DNA from: Paucimonas sp.
Lineage (GTDB): Bacteria; Pseudomonadota; Gammaproteobacteria; Pseudomonadales; Pseudomonadaceae
Assembly: GCA_031253995.1 (NCBI GenBank)
Contig: JAIRVG010000105.1
Coordinates: forward strand, 124,001 to 188,000
Reading direction: 5' to 3'
Length of the DNA stretch: 64,000 bases
Of this stretch, positions 55,266-62,670 are shown piece after piece. The position numbers and the translations under genes were made by a program. The number at the start of each line of letters is the position of its first letter. Within the stretch, counting starts at the first letter, position 1. The notes beneath the pieces are model-generated. The model was not told the origin of the DNA. It did no database searches and worked only from the letters and a program-made list of their open reading frames with translations.

Positions 55266-55337
55266 TCAGCAACACCCGCAGCCCCCGCCGGTGGCGGTGG
55301 TCGTGGTGGTGGTCGAGGTGCTGCGCAGAACGTTCAT
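55266..55337 (-). CDS. Possible 23-residue Thr/Gly/Cys-rich peptide
   Basis: ATG at 55335-55337 opens MNVLRS followed by a run of Thr/Ser, then ATGGGCGCC as the C-terminus and a stop at 55266. It is too short for usual gene callers. In favour: a clear minus-strand terminator 20 bases after its stop, which no other nearby gene on that strand explains. Against: only a weak AGGG 2 bases before the ATG. The CGCC tail resembles metal-binding or modified peptides, but I know no described family. Confidence 0.45.
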   Translation of the reverse strand: MNVLRSTSTTTTTTATGGGCGCC

Positions 55338-55467
55338 GGCCCTGACAGTAGCGCTGATGGCGGGGCAATGGCAACCGTTGCCTCCGGGTCCTACCTGATA
55401 TTTCTGTCAGGTGTGGGAAAAACCTGCGGGTCATAAACTGGCCGCACCGCTACCAGGAGCCACCCCC

Positions 55468-56115
55468 ATGAATCTCCAGTTTCTCGCCAGGCAGTCCGGT
55501 GTCGACATCAACAGCGTCCTTGAACACAAGCAGATCGGCAGGACGGACATCCTGCGCATCGACCAGGCCCGGGCACCGGCGTTGCGCCGCTCTCTTGCGG
55601 CGCGGGCCGAGGGCATCTTCAAGGCAGACATCACGGCCGATGGCCTGTACCGGGATTTTCCCGTCCAGTTCATCGACGCGGAAATCACCGACAAATTCGA
55701 AGACGAAGTCGGGCCGGAAGAGGTCTGGAAACTGGGCGGCGAGACCTATCCGCCAGACAGCCTGTTCCAGATCGATGGCGAGCGGATCGACTTCAACGTC
55801 TTCGAACGCCATGACGGCAAGCTCTTCGACCTGTCCCTGCCCAACGAGAACTGGTCGCGGCCCTGGGTGGCGTGGGGTCTGGCAGACATACACCCGATCA
55901 CCGGCGAGTTTTTCTGGATATGGACCCAACCCGCTTCAGGGTGGCTGGAAGTCCATCAGGGGCCGCCGGTCGACAATACCCGGCGCCTGTCGGGCGTTTT
56001 CCGCGACGTGCATTTCGATGTGCCAAACCTGCACATGTTCTTCCCGCAGGCGCCGGACCGTCCCTTCGTGGTCGACATTGCCAATGGTCACTACGAGATC
56101 ACCGGTACCTGGTAG
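55468..56115 (+). CDS. Hypothetical protein
   Basis: A 215-residue soluble protein. CAGGAG lies about 9 bases before the ATG. Landmarks are YRDFPVQFIDAEITDKFEDEVGPEEVWKLG, LSLPNENWSRPWVAWGLADIHPITGEFFWIW, and the end FFPQAPDRPFVVDIANGHYEITGTW. I do not recognise a characterised family. The sequence is rich in Trp and acidic residues like many immunity or stress proteins, but nothing nearby supports a toxin partner. Confidence 0.7.
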   Translation: MNLQFLARQSGVDINSVLEHKQIGRTDILRIDQARAPALRRSLAARAEGIFKADITADGLYRDFPVQFIDAEITDKFEDEVGPEEVWKLGGETYPPDSLFQIDGERIDFNVFERHDGKLFDLSLPNENWSRPWVAWGLADIHPITGEFFWIWTQPASGWLEVHQGPPVDNTRRLSGVFRDVHFDVPNLHMFFPQAPDRPFVVDIANGHYEITGTW

Positions 56116-56157
56116 GTCCGCACCTGCGCAGCGGTCCGGGCGGCAGCGTGCGGACCG

Positions 56158-57024
56158 CTAGCGAGCGTCGATCTCCTCGAACAGCCACGCCCGGAAGTCC
56201 TCCAGCGCCGCCGACGTTTCCCCCGGCCGGCTGACCAGCACGTAGCGCTCGCTCAACGGCGCCACCTGTGGCCAGGGTGCCGCGAGGCGGCCGTCGCGCA
56301 GGTCGTCCTCGACATACAGGCGTGGTACCAGCGCCATGCCCATGCCGGCACGGGCGGCGTCGATCAGCAGGGAGAAACGGTCATAGCGCGGGCCGCCATC
56401 GACGTTCGGCAGGTCGATGCCGCTCTGTCGTGCGTACTCGGACCACTGTTCGCCATCCTCATGCTTGTGCAGCAGCGGCACCTCGCCTGGTGCCCGTGGC
56501 GCCAGGTCAGGATGACAGACTGCCAGCAGCGGCGCCTGGAACAGTGGCTGCACGCGTAGGCCGCTCCACGCCGGGTGCTCGATATTGATTGCTGCGTGCA
56601 GGCCGCTGTCGGCCAGGGCGAAAGGTTCGGTTCGCTCACGCAGGTTGACCCGGATGCGCGGATGCCGCTGCTGGAAACGCGCCATCCGCGGAATCAGCCA
56701 GCGGCTGGCGAAGGTCGGGATCACGCCGATTTCGAGGGCGGCGTCGTTGCGCGTCTCGGCGATCAACTGACGGGTCTTGCGCTCGATCAGGTCGAGGGCG
56801 TCGCGCATGTCGGCGGCATAGCGGGCGCCCGGTTCACTCAGCTCGACCCGGTTGCCCACCCGATGGAACAGACGCACGCCGAGCTGGCTTTCCAGCTTGG
56901 CGATCTGCCGGCTGATGGCGCCTTCGGTGAGGGACAATTCCTGCGCCGCGCGGGCGAAGCTCTGGTGCCGGGCGGCGGATTCGAGGGCGAGCAGGGCGGT
57001 GGTGCCAGGGAGACGTCGTGTCAC
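56158..57024 (-). CDS. LysR-family regulator, GcvA-like
   Basis: A 288-residue regulator. The N-terminus reads LPGTTALLALESAARHQSFARAAQELSLTEGAISRQIAKLESQLGVRLFHRVGNRVELSEPG, close to GcvA/AmpR-type. The effector domain ends LEDFRAWLFEEI. It is divergent from a DUF998 membrane protein with an inverted repeat between, so that gene may be the target. Confidence 0.88.
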   Translation of the reverse strand: MTRRLPGTTALLALESAARHQSFARAAQELSLTEGAISRQIAKLESQLGVRLFHRVGNRVELSEPGARYAADMRDALDLIERKTRQLIAETRNDAALEIGVIPTFASRWLIPRMARFQQRHPRIRVNLRERTEPFALADSGLHAAINIEHPAWSGLRVQPLFQAPLLAVCHPDLAPRAPGEVPLLHKHEDGEQWSEYARQSGIDLPNVDGGPRYDRFSLLIDAARAGMGMALVPRLYVEDDLRDGRLAAPWPQVAPLSERYVLVSRPGETSAALEDFRAWLFEEIDAR

Positions 57025-57090
57025 GTGAAGCGATCCTTGCCGAGGGGGCGACAGGATGACGCAGTGGCAAGCTGCCTTGCAAAAAAATCG

Positions 57091-57115
57091 GTAACCCTTG
57101 TAGGAGGCCGGTTAC
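57091..57115. promoter_or_regulatory. GTAACC/GGTTAC inverted repeat between the LysR gene and DUF998 gene
   Basis: GTAACC (57091-57096) and GGTTAC (57110-57115) are exact complements 13 bases apart, a spacing seen at LysR sites. The repeat lies 31 bases before the DUF998 start. Confidence 0.5.
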
Positions 57116-57145
57116 TAGCATGTCGGATCGAACAACAATGGAGTG

Positions 57146-57787
57146 ATGAACCACATGAGGACGATCGATCGGGTGTTGCTGGGGGCCGGGCTGCTGATTC
57201 CGTTCTGGCTGTTTTTCGGCGTGCTGCTGACGGCCAGTCAGTTTCCCGGCTACAGCCATGTCGACCTGGCCATGAGTCAACTAGGCGCGGTGGGGGCGCC
57301 GACCCATGATGTTTCGCCCTGGGTGAACAACCTGCCGCTGGGCGTACTGTTCATGCTCTGCGCGGTGGGACTGCTGCGGCGTTTTCGTGGCTCGGGGCTG
57401 GCGACGGTGAGTGCGCTGTTGGTGCTGATGCATGGTCTGGCGAGCATCAGCGCCGGGGTCTTTCCCTGTGACCAGGGCTGCCTGCCGGCGCAGCCGTCGT
57501 TGTCGCAGAAGCTGCACAACCTGTCCGGGCTGGTGATGTTCGTTTCGCTGATCCTGGCCAGTGCGCTGTGGATCTTCCTGGGTCGGCGGTTGCTGGATTC
57601 GGTTGGCTTGGCGCGGTTCTCGCTGCTGTGCGTGCTGCTGTCGCTGGTCACCGTTGGGTTGATGGCGGGGGCGATGGAGAGTGGCCATGGTTTTGGTCTG
57701 TACCAGCGGCTCAACTACGGCGTGGCGGTAGTCTGGCTGGCGGTGTTGGCCTGGATGAGCCTGCGGCGGAGTCATGCAGTGAGATGA
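57146..57787 (+). CDS. DUF998 membrane protein
   Basis: A 213-residue protein with six predicted membrane segments, the first LLGAGLLIPFWLFFGVLLTA. The family motif shows in SHVDLAMSQLGAVGAPTHDVSPWVNNLPLGVLFMLCAVGL and in HGLASISAGVFPCDQGC. GTG 57143, ATG 57146 and ATG 57155 are alternative starts. Function unknown. It is followed at 72 bases by another membrane protein. Confidence 0.85.
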   Translation: MNHMRTIDRVLLGAGLLIPFWLFFGVLLTASQFPGYSHVDLAMSQLGAVGAPTHDVSPWVNNLPLGVLFMLCAVGLLRRFRGSGLATVSALLVLMHGLASISAGVFPCDQGCLPAQPSLSQKLHNLSGLVMFVSLILASALWIFLGRRLLDSVGLARFSLLCVLLSLVTVGLMAGAMESGHGFGLYQRLNYGVAVVWLAVLAWMSLRRSHAVR

Positions 57788-57858
57788 AAACTGGCGGGGC
57801 GTGCGGGCGTTATGACACCATGTAATAACATTACGTACTGAGTGAGTCGTTCCTTCGC

Positions 57859-59007
57859 ATGTCCTCCCCACCTTCCTCTCGTCTGCATTCCATCGACGCC
57901 CTGCGCGGGCTGGTCATCCTGTTCATGTTGCTGGACCACGTCCGCGAGACCTTCTACCTGCACATGCAGGTGAGCGATCCCATGGACGTGGCCCAGACCG
58001 ATCCGGCGCTGTTCTTCAGCCGTACCCTGGCGCACCTGTGTGCGCCGGTGTTCATTCTGCTCACCGGTCTGTCCGCATTTCTCTATGGCGAGAAGTACCA
58101 GGGCAGGGCGGCGGTATCGAGCTTCCTGTTCAAGCGCGGGCTGTTCCTGGTGGTGCTGGAGTTCACCCTGGTGAACTTCGCCTGGACCTTCCAGCTGCCG
58201 CCGAGCGTGATCTACCTCCAGGTGATCTGGGCCATCGGCCTGAGCATGCTGGCGCTGAGCGCGCTGGTCTGGTTGCCGCGGGCGCTGCTGGCGGGGCTCG
58301 GCGTGGTGCTGGTTGCGGGGCACAACCTGTTGGACGGCCTGCACTTCCCGGTGGAGTCGGCGATGCATGTGCTGTGGGCTGTGCTGCATGACCGGGGCTG
58401 GATCGAGGTGTCCGAGGGGTTGCGCTTGCGTACCTCGTACCCGGTGCTGCCGTGGATCGGCGTGATTGCGCTGGGCTATGCGATGGGGCCGTGGTTCGCC
58501 CGAGGCAGCGAGGCCGGGCAGCGACGTCAGCGGTTGCTGGTGACGGCGGGTTCGGTGCTGGGGCTGTTCTTCATCCTGCGTTTGCTCAATGGCTATGGCG
58601 AGAAGCCGTGGGGCACTGGCGAGACGGCGGTGCAGACGCTGATGAGCTTTTTCAATATCACCAAGTACCCGCCGTCGTTGCTGTTCCTGGCGTTGACCCT
58701 GGGGATCGGGCTGTTGCTGCTGGTGGCGTTCGAGCGGCGTAACGAGGGCAGGGCGGTGCGCTGGCTGGCGGTGTTCGGGGCGGCGCCGATGTTCTTCTAC
58801 CTGCTGCATCTGTATGTGTTGAAGGTGCTGTATGTGCTGGCCGTGGGGGTATTCGGGACCAACCATGGGCAGTATTTCGGGTTTGATTCCATGGGAGCGG
58901 TGTGGGCCGGGGCGGTGGTGCTGGCGCTGGCGTTGTATTTGCCGGTGCGCTGGTTTGCGCGGTTGAAGGCGCGGCGGCGGGATATTGTCTGGTTGAAGTA
59001 TCTCTGA
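57859..59007 (+). CDS. DUF1624 / heparan N-acetyltransferase-like membrane protein
   Basis: A 382-residue inner membrane protein of about nine segments. The family signature at the start is RLHSIDALRGLVILFMLLDHVRETFYLHM; the acyltransferase-type His is in LLDHVRE. Such proteins may transfer acetyl or other acyl groups across the membrane, but this is unproven for the family. A near-palindrome (57820-57836) lies 23 bases before the ATG. Confidence 0.87.
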   Translation: MSSPPSSRLHSIDALRGLVILFMLLDHVRETFYLHMQVSDPMDVAQTDPALFFSRTLAHLCAPVFILLTGLSAFLYGEKYQGRAAVSSFLFKRGLFLVVLEFTLVNFAWTFQLPPSVIYLQVIWAIGLSMLALSALVWLPRALLAGLGVVLVAGHNLLDGLHFPVESAMHVLWAVLHDRGWIEVSEGLRLRTSYPVLPWIGVIALGYAMGPWFARGSEAGQRRQRLLVTAGSVLGLFFILRLLNGYGEKPWGTGETAVQTLMSFFNITKYPPSLLFLALTLGIGLLLLVAFERRNEGRAVRWLAVFGAAPMFFYLLHLYVLKVLYVLAVGVFGTNHGQYFGFDSMGAVWAGAVVLALALYLPVRWFARLKARRRDIVWLKYL

Positions 59008-59098
59008 GGGAATTGCTGGAAGGCTGCCGGTGATGAGTCCATAAGCAACACTTGAAGAGAGTTGCCGGCTTCATCGCCGGCAACCATGACTTCCATAA

Positions 59099-59527
59099 TT
59101 AATTGGCAATATCTTGTTTAAGGTAGTCTCTAAGCAAAAGCCCTAAAAAGGTTGCTATGAACCAGGTAAGTCCCATTTTTTGAAAGATATTGTCCTTTGC
59201 CAGGATTTTTTTCAAGTGTGTCGGGAAGTGTGCCGCGTCATGGGCAGAAATCAGGCCTATTGAAGTAAATCGTGCTTCCGATACCGCTCCGTACAGGAGG
59301 CTTGGAATAAGAATTTTTCTGGAAAATCCACCTAGTGCATAACGATCCATGGTCATGCGTAAGTCCGGACTGCTCCGTATGGATGCCATCATTTCTTCGA
59401 GATACTTTCTAGTGATATGAATACGGTGTGCTAGTGCGAAGAAAAATGTCACCGGGGTTCCGAACACCATAACTAGTAATGCCTTCGCGATCCATGTGTC
59501 AAGTTCAGTCGTAAAGAAAATGGTCAC
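59099..59527 (-). CDS. Second, short T6SS membrane immunity protein (paralogue of the one at 59727-60476)
   Basis: A 142-residue AT-rich membrane protein starting with GTG at 59525-59527. It shares with the larger neighbour a membrane segment, a cytoplasmic stretch (EEMMASIRSSPDL against TEMTASIKSSPEL; GGFSRKILIPSLLYGAVSEARFTSIGLIS against GVFRKILIPGLLHSAISKSRFASIGLIS) and HLKKILAKDNI, then ends where the larger one continues for a further 100 residues. It overlaps the orphan toxin tail by 23 bases as the intact gene overlaps the toxin. An immunity role is inferred. Confidence 0.75.
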   Translation of the reverse strand: MTIFFTTELDTWIAKALLVMVFGTPVTFFFALAHRIHITRKYLEEMMASIRSSPDLRMTMDRYALGGFSRKILIPSLLYGAVSEARFTSIGLISAHDAAHFPTHLKKILAKDNIFQKMGLTWFIATFLGLLLRDYLKQDIAN

Positions 59528-59597
59528 GTACAGAGTCCTCCATCGTCATCTCGATAAGCTGTCCTGCGATAGTCCCAATTTCGGCACCAGCGTACGA
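59505..59597 (-). pseudogene. Orphan C-terminal tail of a T6SS toxin
   Basis: In the minus-strand frame ending at TGA 59505-59507 the sequence reads YAGAEIGTIAGQL, then IEMTMEDSVRDHFLYD. The PAAR effector ends with AGGEFGAKLGDTIGREAVEL and GDVIHDHFLYD. The last six residues and the 23-base overlap with the next gene are the same. No start, PAAR or upstream toxin part is present; the frame passes into the direct repeat and meets a stop. So only the end of a second toxin remains, in front of a second immunity gene. Confidence 0.75.
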
Positions 59598-59598
59598 G

Positions 59599-59694
59599 TG
59601 GGTATCTACATGAATTCGAATACCTGGCACGGAACCGCATCAGGGCTGACAGGTGCTTGTCTTGATAGGTGCAGCGCCCTTGAGATCGAGCACC
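59599..59694. repeat. Direct repeat, copy A (about 95 bp)
   Basis: About 90% identical to 62206-62300 in the same orientation; the core CCTGGCACGGAACCGCATCA is identical. Copy A joins the orphan toxin tail on one side and lies 32 bases from the end of the first immunity gene on the other. Together the two copies bracket immunity gene 1, the PAAR effector and the 38-residue frame. Confidence 0.85.
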
Positions 59695-59726
59695 ACACCG
59701 GCGTCGGTGGCATTCACTGGGTCGGA

Positions 59727-60476
59727 TCAGCGACCTGAAAAGTACTCTTTTAGTGCAATGGATATAGCTATCCAAGCTACACAGAACGTTATGAGAAGAC
59801 TCTCCAGGGTCATCCATTTTCCGACGTTGTCAGGTAACAATGTTTTGCGCTTGTTGCTGCGCAGTTTGGTTTTCAGGTGTGCATGTTCGAAAATTTCTTT
59901 GTGATGTGTTTTTTCAAGTTTGTCAGTGACCCAGAGGGTGGCGAATAACATTGCGAACCCGAGGCTGATAACGAAAAGCCATAAGCCATTCGACCATTTT
60001 GTCAAATCGGTAATATGTCTAAAGCTATGAATGCCGAAATATTGCAGTACGCCTGATGTCGACAGTTCAGGTAGATTTCGGATGGTCAGTATCAGAAAAA
60101 CACCCGTTGTCCATATCAGGCTTATTCTATGTAGGAGGTTGTCTCTGGCGAGTATTTTTCTTAGGTGGGCGGGGAAGTTCTCAGCGTCATGATGTGATAT
60201 GAGTCCGATTGATGCGAACCTGCTTTTTGAAATTGCGCTATGAAGCAAGCCTGGAATAAGTATTTTCCTGAAGACGCCCATTGCTGAATAAAGCTCAATG
60301 GTGGAACTCAGCTCTGGACTGCTTTTTATGGAAGCAGTCATTTCGGTAAGGTGCTTTTTGCTTATGTGTATTGAGTAGGTTATGGAAATGGCCCAAAAAA
60401 TAGGAATTGTCAACATTGAAGCCATTAGTAGCATGGCTAGCCATATATTCATATCAGTCGTAGAGGAAGTGGTCAT
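59727..60476 (-). CDS. T6SS membrane immunity protein, long form
   Basis: A 249-residue AT-rich membrane protein with about four predicted segments: near residues 9-33, 119-135, 155-183 and 222-245. The start overlaps the toxin stop by 23 bases (toxin stop 60454-60456, ATG 60474-60476), the usual coupling for a toxin and its antidote. A membrane location fits an effector that attacks the inner membrane. The first 140 residues match the short paralogue; the last 100 are extra. I know no named family for it. Confidence 0.75.
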   Translation of the reverse strand: MTTSSTTDMNIWLAMLLMASMLTIPIFWAISITYSIHISKKHLTEMTASIKSSPELSSTIELYSAMGVFRKILIPGLLHSAISKSRFASIGLISHHDAENFPAHLRKILARDNLLHRISLIWTTGVFLILTIRNLPELSTSGVLQYFGIHSFRHITDLTKWSNGLWLFVISLGFAMLFATLWVTDKLEKTHHKEIFEHAHLKTKLRSNKRKTLLPDNVGKWMTLESLLITFCVAWIAISIALKEYFSGR

Positions 60477-61902
60477 GTATGACGTCTCCGAGCTCAACGG
60501 CTTCCCTACCGATGGTGTCCCCGAGTTTTGCGCCAAACTCTCCTCCCGCGAACGCCGAGCCTGCGACGACAGCTATCGTGCAAACCGCATATTTTCTCGG
60601 ATTCAAGGCAAGTTTGTAGCAGATGTAGGGGCTTTCCTTTACTCCTAGTTTGGCTCCAGCAATTCCACCGATTGATACGCTTGTAAATGTCGCTGTTTCG
60701 GTTATTGCAACTCTTCTGCAGGTTTCGGAGGTCCCTGTCTCACATGCTTCTTTGATTTTCAAGGCTGATGAGATACCTCCTATGCTGATGGCTAGATATC
60801 CACCGTGCTTCATATAATTTGTGGCCTTGCTCATCGATTTCACGTAAAGGGAATATCCTGGGATCTTTCCAGGGCCACCTGCTTTTTTCCAGTGATGAAC
60901 AAGGCTTTTGTTTGAGATGCGCAAGGACTTATGTAGTTTTTTATGGTCTCCCAAGGAAAGGGTGCTTCTGATTTTCGCGGAATTTAGGAGCTTGCCATTC
61001 AGTTCGTCTAGAATGACTTTTCGCCTGCTGAAGAACTCCGGTACGTTGAGGCGGCCATATGTTCGATATGTGTCGGCATAAAGCGCTTCAAGTTTTTGTA
61101 GTGTCTTGGTTATATCTTCTAGGTTCTTCTCCAAGCCGGCGGTAGCAACACCCGTCCAAGTTGAAGCGACTCCGAGGATCGCTGCGATCTGGGCCTGATA
61201 CTCAAACATGAAGTCAGCATCTTCTGGTTCCAGATCAGCCAGTGCGACGGCAACTTCTTCCGCCGCTGCCATCAAATGCGCTTCTTCCCGCATACACATG
61301 TAATTACGCGGATCTGCCAGCACCACCAACTGTCCCGCCTTGACGATGGCATCGCCCAGGCTGCCATTCAGCCCATTGAACTTGCGCATCACTTCTGGCG
61401 AAGGCCGGTTGCCGAACAGTTCGGCAACCAACTGCTGGCGGGGGATGGATTTCGGCACGATGTAGAACCCCGGTTCGGCGGGTTCGTTATCTTCAGTCGT
61501 TGAGACAGGCCCGGAGCTGGCGAAAGAAGAACCAGAGCGCGCAGCAGTTGTCGGTGCCACTGGTGAGGGCGTGGGAGTGAGAGACCGAGACATCAGTGGC
61601 ATTTCCCTGGCCCTCTCGGGTTCAGGCCATGCGACCAGCCGATTGTCACCCCTCGGGCAACCACATTGAACCAGTGCACCATGCAGTGCGGTGGCAAGGT
61701 CCCCCCAATGAATGGCGGTTGAACCTTCCACGATGGTTCCGGCCTGACCACACTTGGGACACGGCGTTGTCTTGTCTCCGACACGCAATACGTCCCGGCC
61801 GTCCTGGGTCGACCATGGCCAGTTGCCGATACAGGTTGCGCCGGTAGTCGTCTTGTCGCCGTCGAGGCCCTGACCCAGGCCGTTCACGATTGCCCGAGCC
61901 AT
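60454..61902 (-). CDS. PAAR-domain T6SS effector with a glycine-rich hydrophobic toxin tail
   Basis: A 482-residue effector. Residues 1-92 form a PAAR domain (VNGLGQGLDGDKTTTGATCIGN, DVLRVGDKTTPCPKCG, GSTAIHWGDLATALHGALVQCGCP) that caps the VgrG spike. A Ser/Pro/Thr linker (93-144) leads to a LysM-like segment FYIVPKSIPRQQLVAELFG, VKAGQLVVLADP (145-200) and a helical region. The last 120 residues are glycine-rich and hydrophobic (GGYLAISIGGISSALKI, FTSVSIGGIAGAKLGV, VAGSAFAGGEFGAKLGD), which suggests a pore former; immunity by membrane proteins agrees. GGAGGTG supports the ATG at 61900-61902. No T6SS structural genes are in the window. Confidence 0.85.
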   Translation of the reverse strand: MARAIVNGLGQGLDGDKTTTGATCIGNWPWSTQDGRDVLRVGDKTTPCPKCGQAGTIVEGSTAIHWGDLATALHGALVQCGCPRGDNRLVAWPEPERAREMPLMSRSLTPTPSPVAPTTAARSGSSFASSGPVSTTEDNEPAEPGFYIVPKSIPRQQLVAELFGNRPSPEVMRKFNGLNGSLGDAIVKAGQLVVLADPRNYMCMREEAHLMAAAEEVAVALADLEPEDADFMFEYQAQIAAILGVASTWTGVATAGLEKNLEDITKTLQKLEALYADTYRTYGRLNVPEFFSRRKVILDELNGKLLNSAKIRSTLSLGDHKKLHKSLRISNKSLVHHWKKAGGPGKIPGYSLYVKSMSKATNYMKHGGYLAISIGGISSALKIKEACETGTSETCRRVAITETATFTSVSIGGIAGAKLGVKESPYICYKLALNPRKYAVCTIAVVAGSAFAGGEFGAKLGDTIGREAVELGDVIHDHFLYD

Positions 61903-61905
61903 CGC

Positions 61906-62022
61906 TTACACCTCCTTCGCAAGAAAGATGGCTACGGCAGGGTGTTCGGGGGTGTGCTGATCCAGCGAGAGCAGAAGTTCAGGGGAGACTTCGTGGGTGA
62001 AGCGTTGGGGAATGGGTTGCAT
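61906..62022 (-). CDS. Small 38-residue protein upstream of the PAAR effector
   Basis: ATG at 62020-62022 has GGAG 7 bases upstream; the frame ends at 61906, 3 bases before the effector ATG, and its last codons contain the effector ribosome site (AAGGAGGTG). It reads MQPIPQRFTHEVSPELLL, then SLDQHTPEHPAVAIFL, soluble and without a known domain. The coupling suggests a chaperone/adaptor remnant or a translational leader for the effector. Unrecognised. Confidence 0.6.
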   Translation of the reverse strand: MQPIPQRFTHEVSPELLLSLDQHTPEHPAVAIFLAKEV

Positions 62023-62205
62023 GGCTTGGCTCCGTGCTCATCGGCACCACCTGTTTTTCCGGGATGAAAAAGCAGTGGCACTTGTAGGGTGGAAGCCTGC
62101 AACACTGAGGTTTTTATGCAGGGAAAAACATCAGACGATTCTGGGAGGTGTGTAGGAAATTTTTGAAGTTGTCTGATTGAGGTGATTCAGGGGGGTATCA
62201 CTGAA

Positions 62206-62325
62206 TGGGTATCTACATAAATCCGAATGCCTGGCACGGAACCGCATCAGGGCTGAGAGGTGCTCGCCTTGACAGGTGCAGCGTCCTTGAGACAAGCACC
62301 TGGCGGCCCTGATGCAGTCTCAAGG
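62206..62325. repeat. Direct repeat, copy B, within a structured palindrome
   Basis: Copy B of the 95-bp repeat (62206-62300) extends into an imperfect palindrome: GCATCAGGGC (62244-62253) pairs with GCCCTGATGC (62306-62315), and AGGTGCT (62258-62264) with AGCACCT (62295-62301). A further pair CCTTGAGA (62285-62292) and TCTCAAGG (62318-62325) offers an alternative fold. Copy A lacks the distal arm. It lies about 185 bases upstream of the small gene before the effector. Confidence 0.8.
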
Positions 62326-62670
62326 TGATGTCAAAACGGCCTCAAAGATGTTGCATGTTGCTACGAAATTCCCTCTATTTCCGACTTTCTTGTAGGCAAT
62401 TTCCCAATCATACTCCCGAGCCCCATTTGTCATTGCGCTCCTGGAAAACCGTGCCTAGTCTTCGCCGGTCGCTGCAACTTGGCGATCAGGTTTGGTCACC
62501 TGTTTTTCGAACTTCTGGAAGCGCAGACGTTGCCTTATGGCGGCTGTGTGCGGGGCACCTTCGGGTGCGCCGGGTTTTCCTAAGTTCCCCGGTTGACCAA
62601 CCTGCACACAGTCGCCTCCCATCGTTTGGTCACTTTGCTGGCGACTCAACCTGAACCTAGGAAATCAGCA
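62326..62670 (+). promoter_or_regulatory. Long structured leader of the DUF6124 gene
   Basis: No gene is seen in these 345 bases. GGCACC-ttcg-GGTGCGCC (about 62548-62569) and CCGG..CCGG (62569-62592) form hairpins. The part from 62455 to 62670, with TTCGCCGGTCGCTGCA and GACCAACCTGCACACAG, resembles sequences I recall before other DUF3077/DUF6124 genes in pseudomonads. A conserved 5' RNA element is likely; its role is unknown. Confidence 0.45.

Noticed and set aside
55263..55337. Reading the TGA of the 23-residue peptide as selenocysteine
   Set aside because: No SECIS-like hairpin directly after the TGA and no extended reading frame with sense beyond it; the terminator follows at once.
55167..55436. 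An 89-codon plus-strand frame across the terminator
   Set aside because: It runs through a minus-strand terminator and consists of Gly/Pro/Ala frame noise.
59524..59817. A 97-codon minus-strand frame across the repeat A region
   Set aside because: It is out of frame with the toxin tail, overlaps both immunity genes, and has no ribosome site. The tail homology is in another frame.
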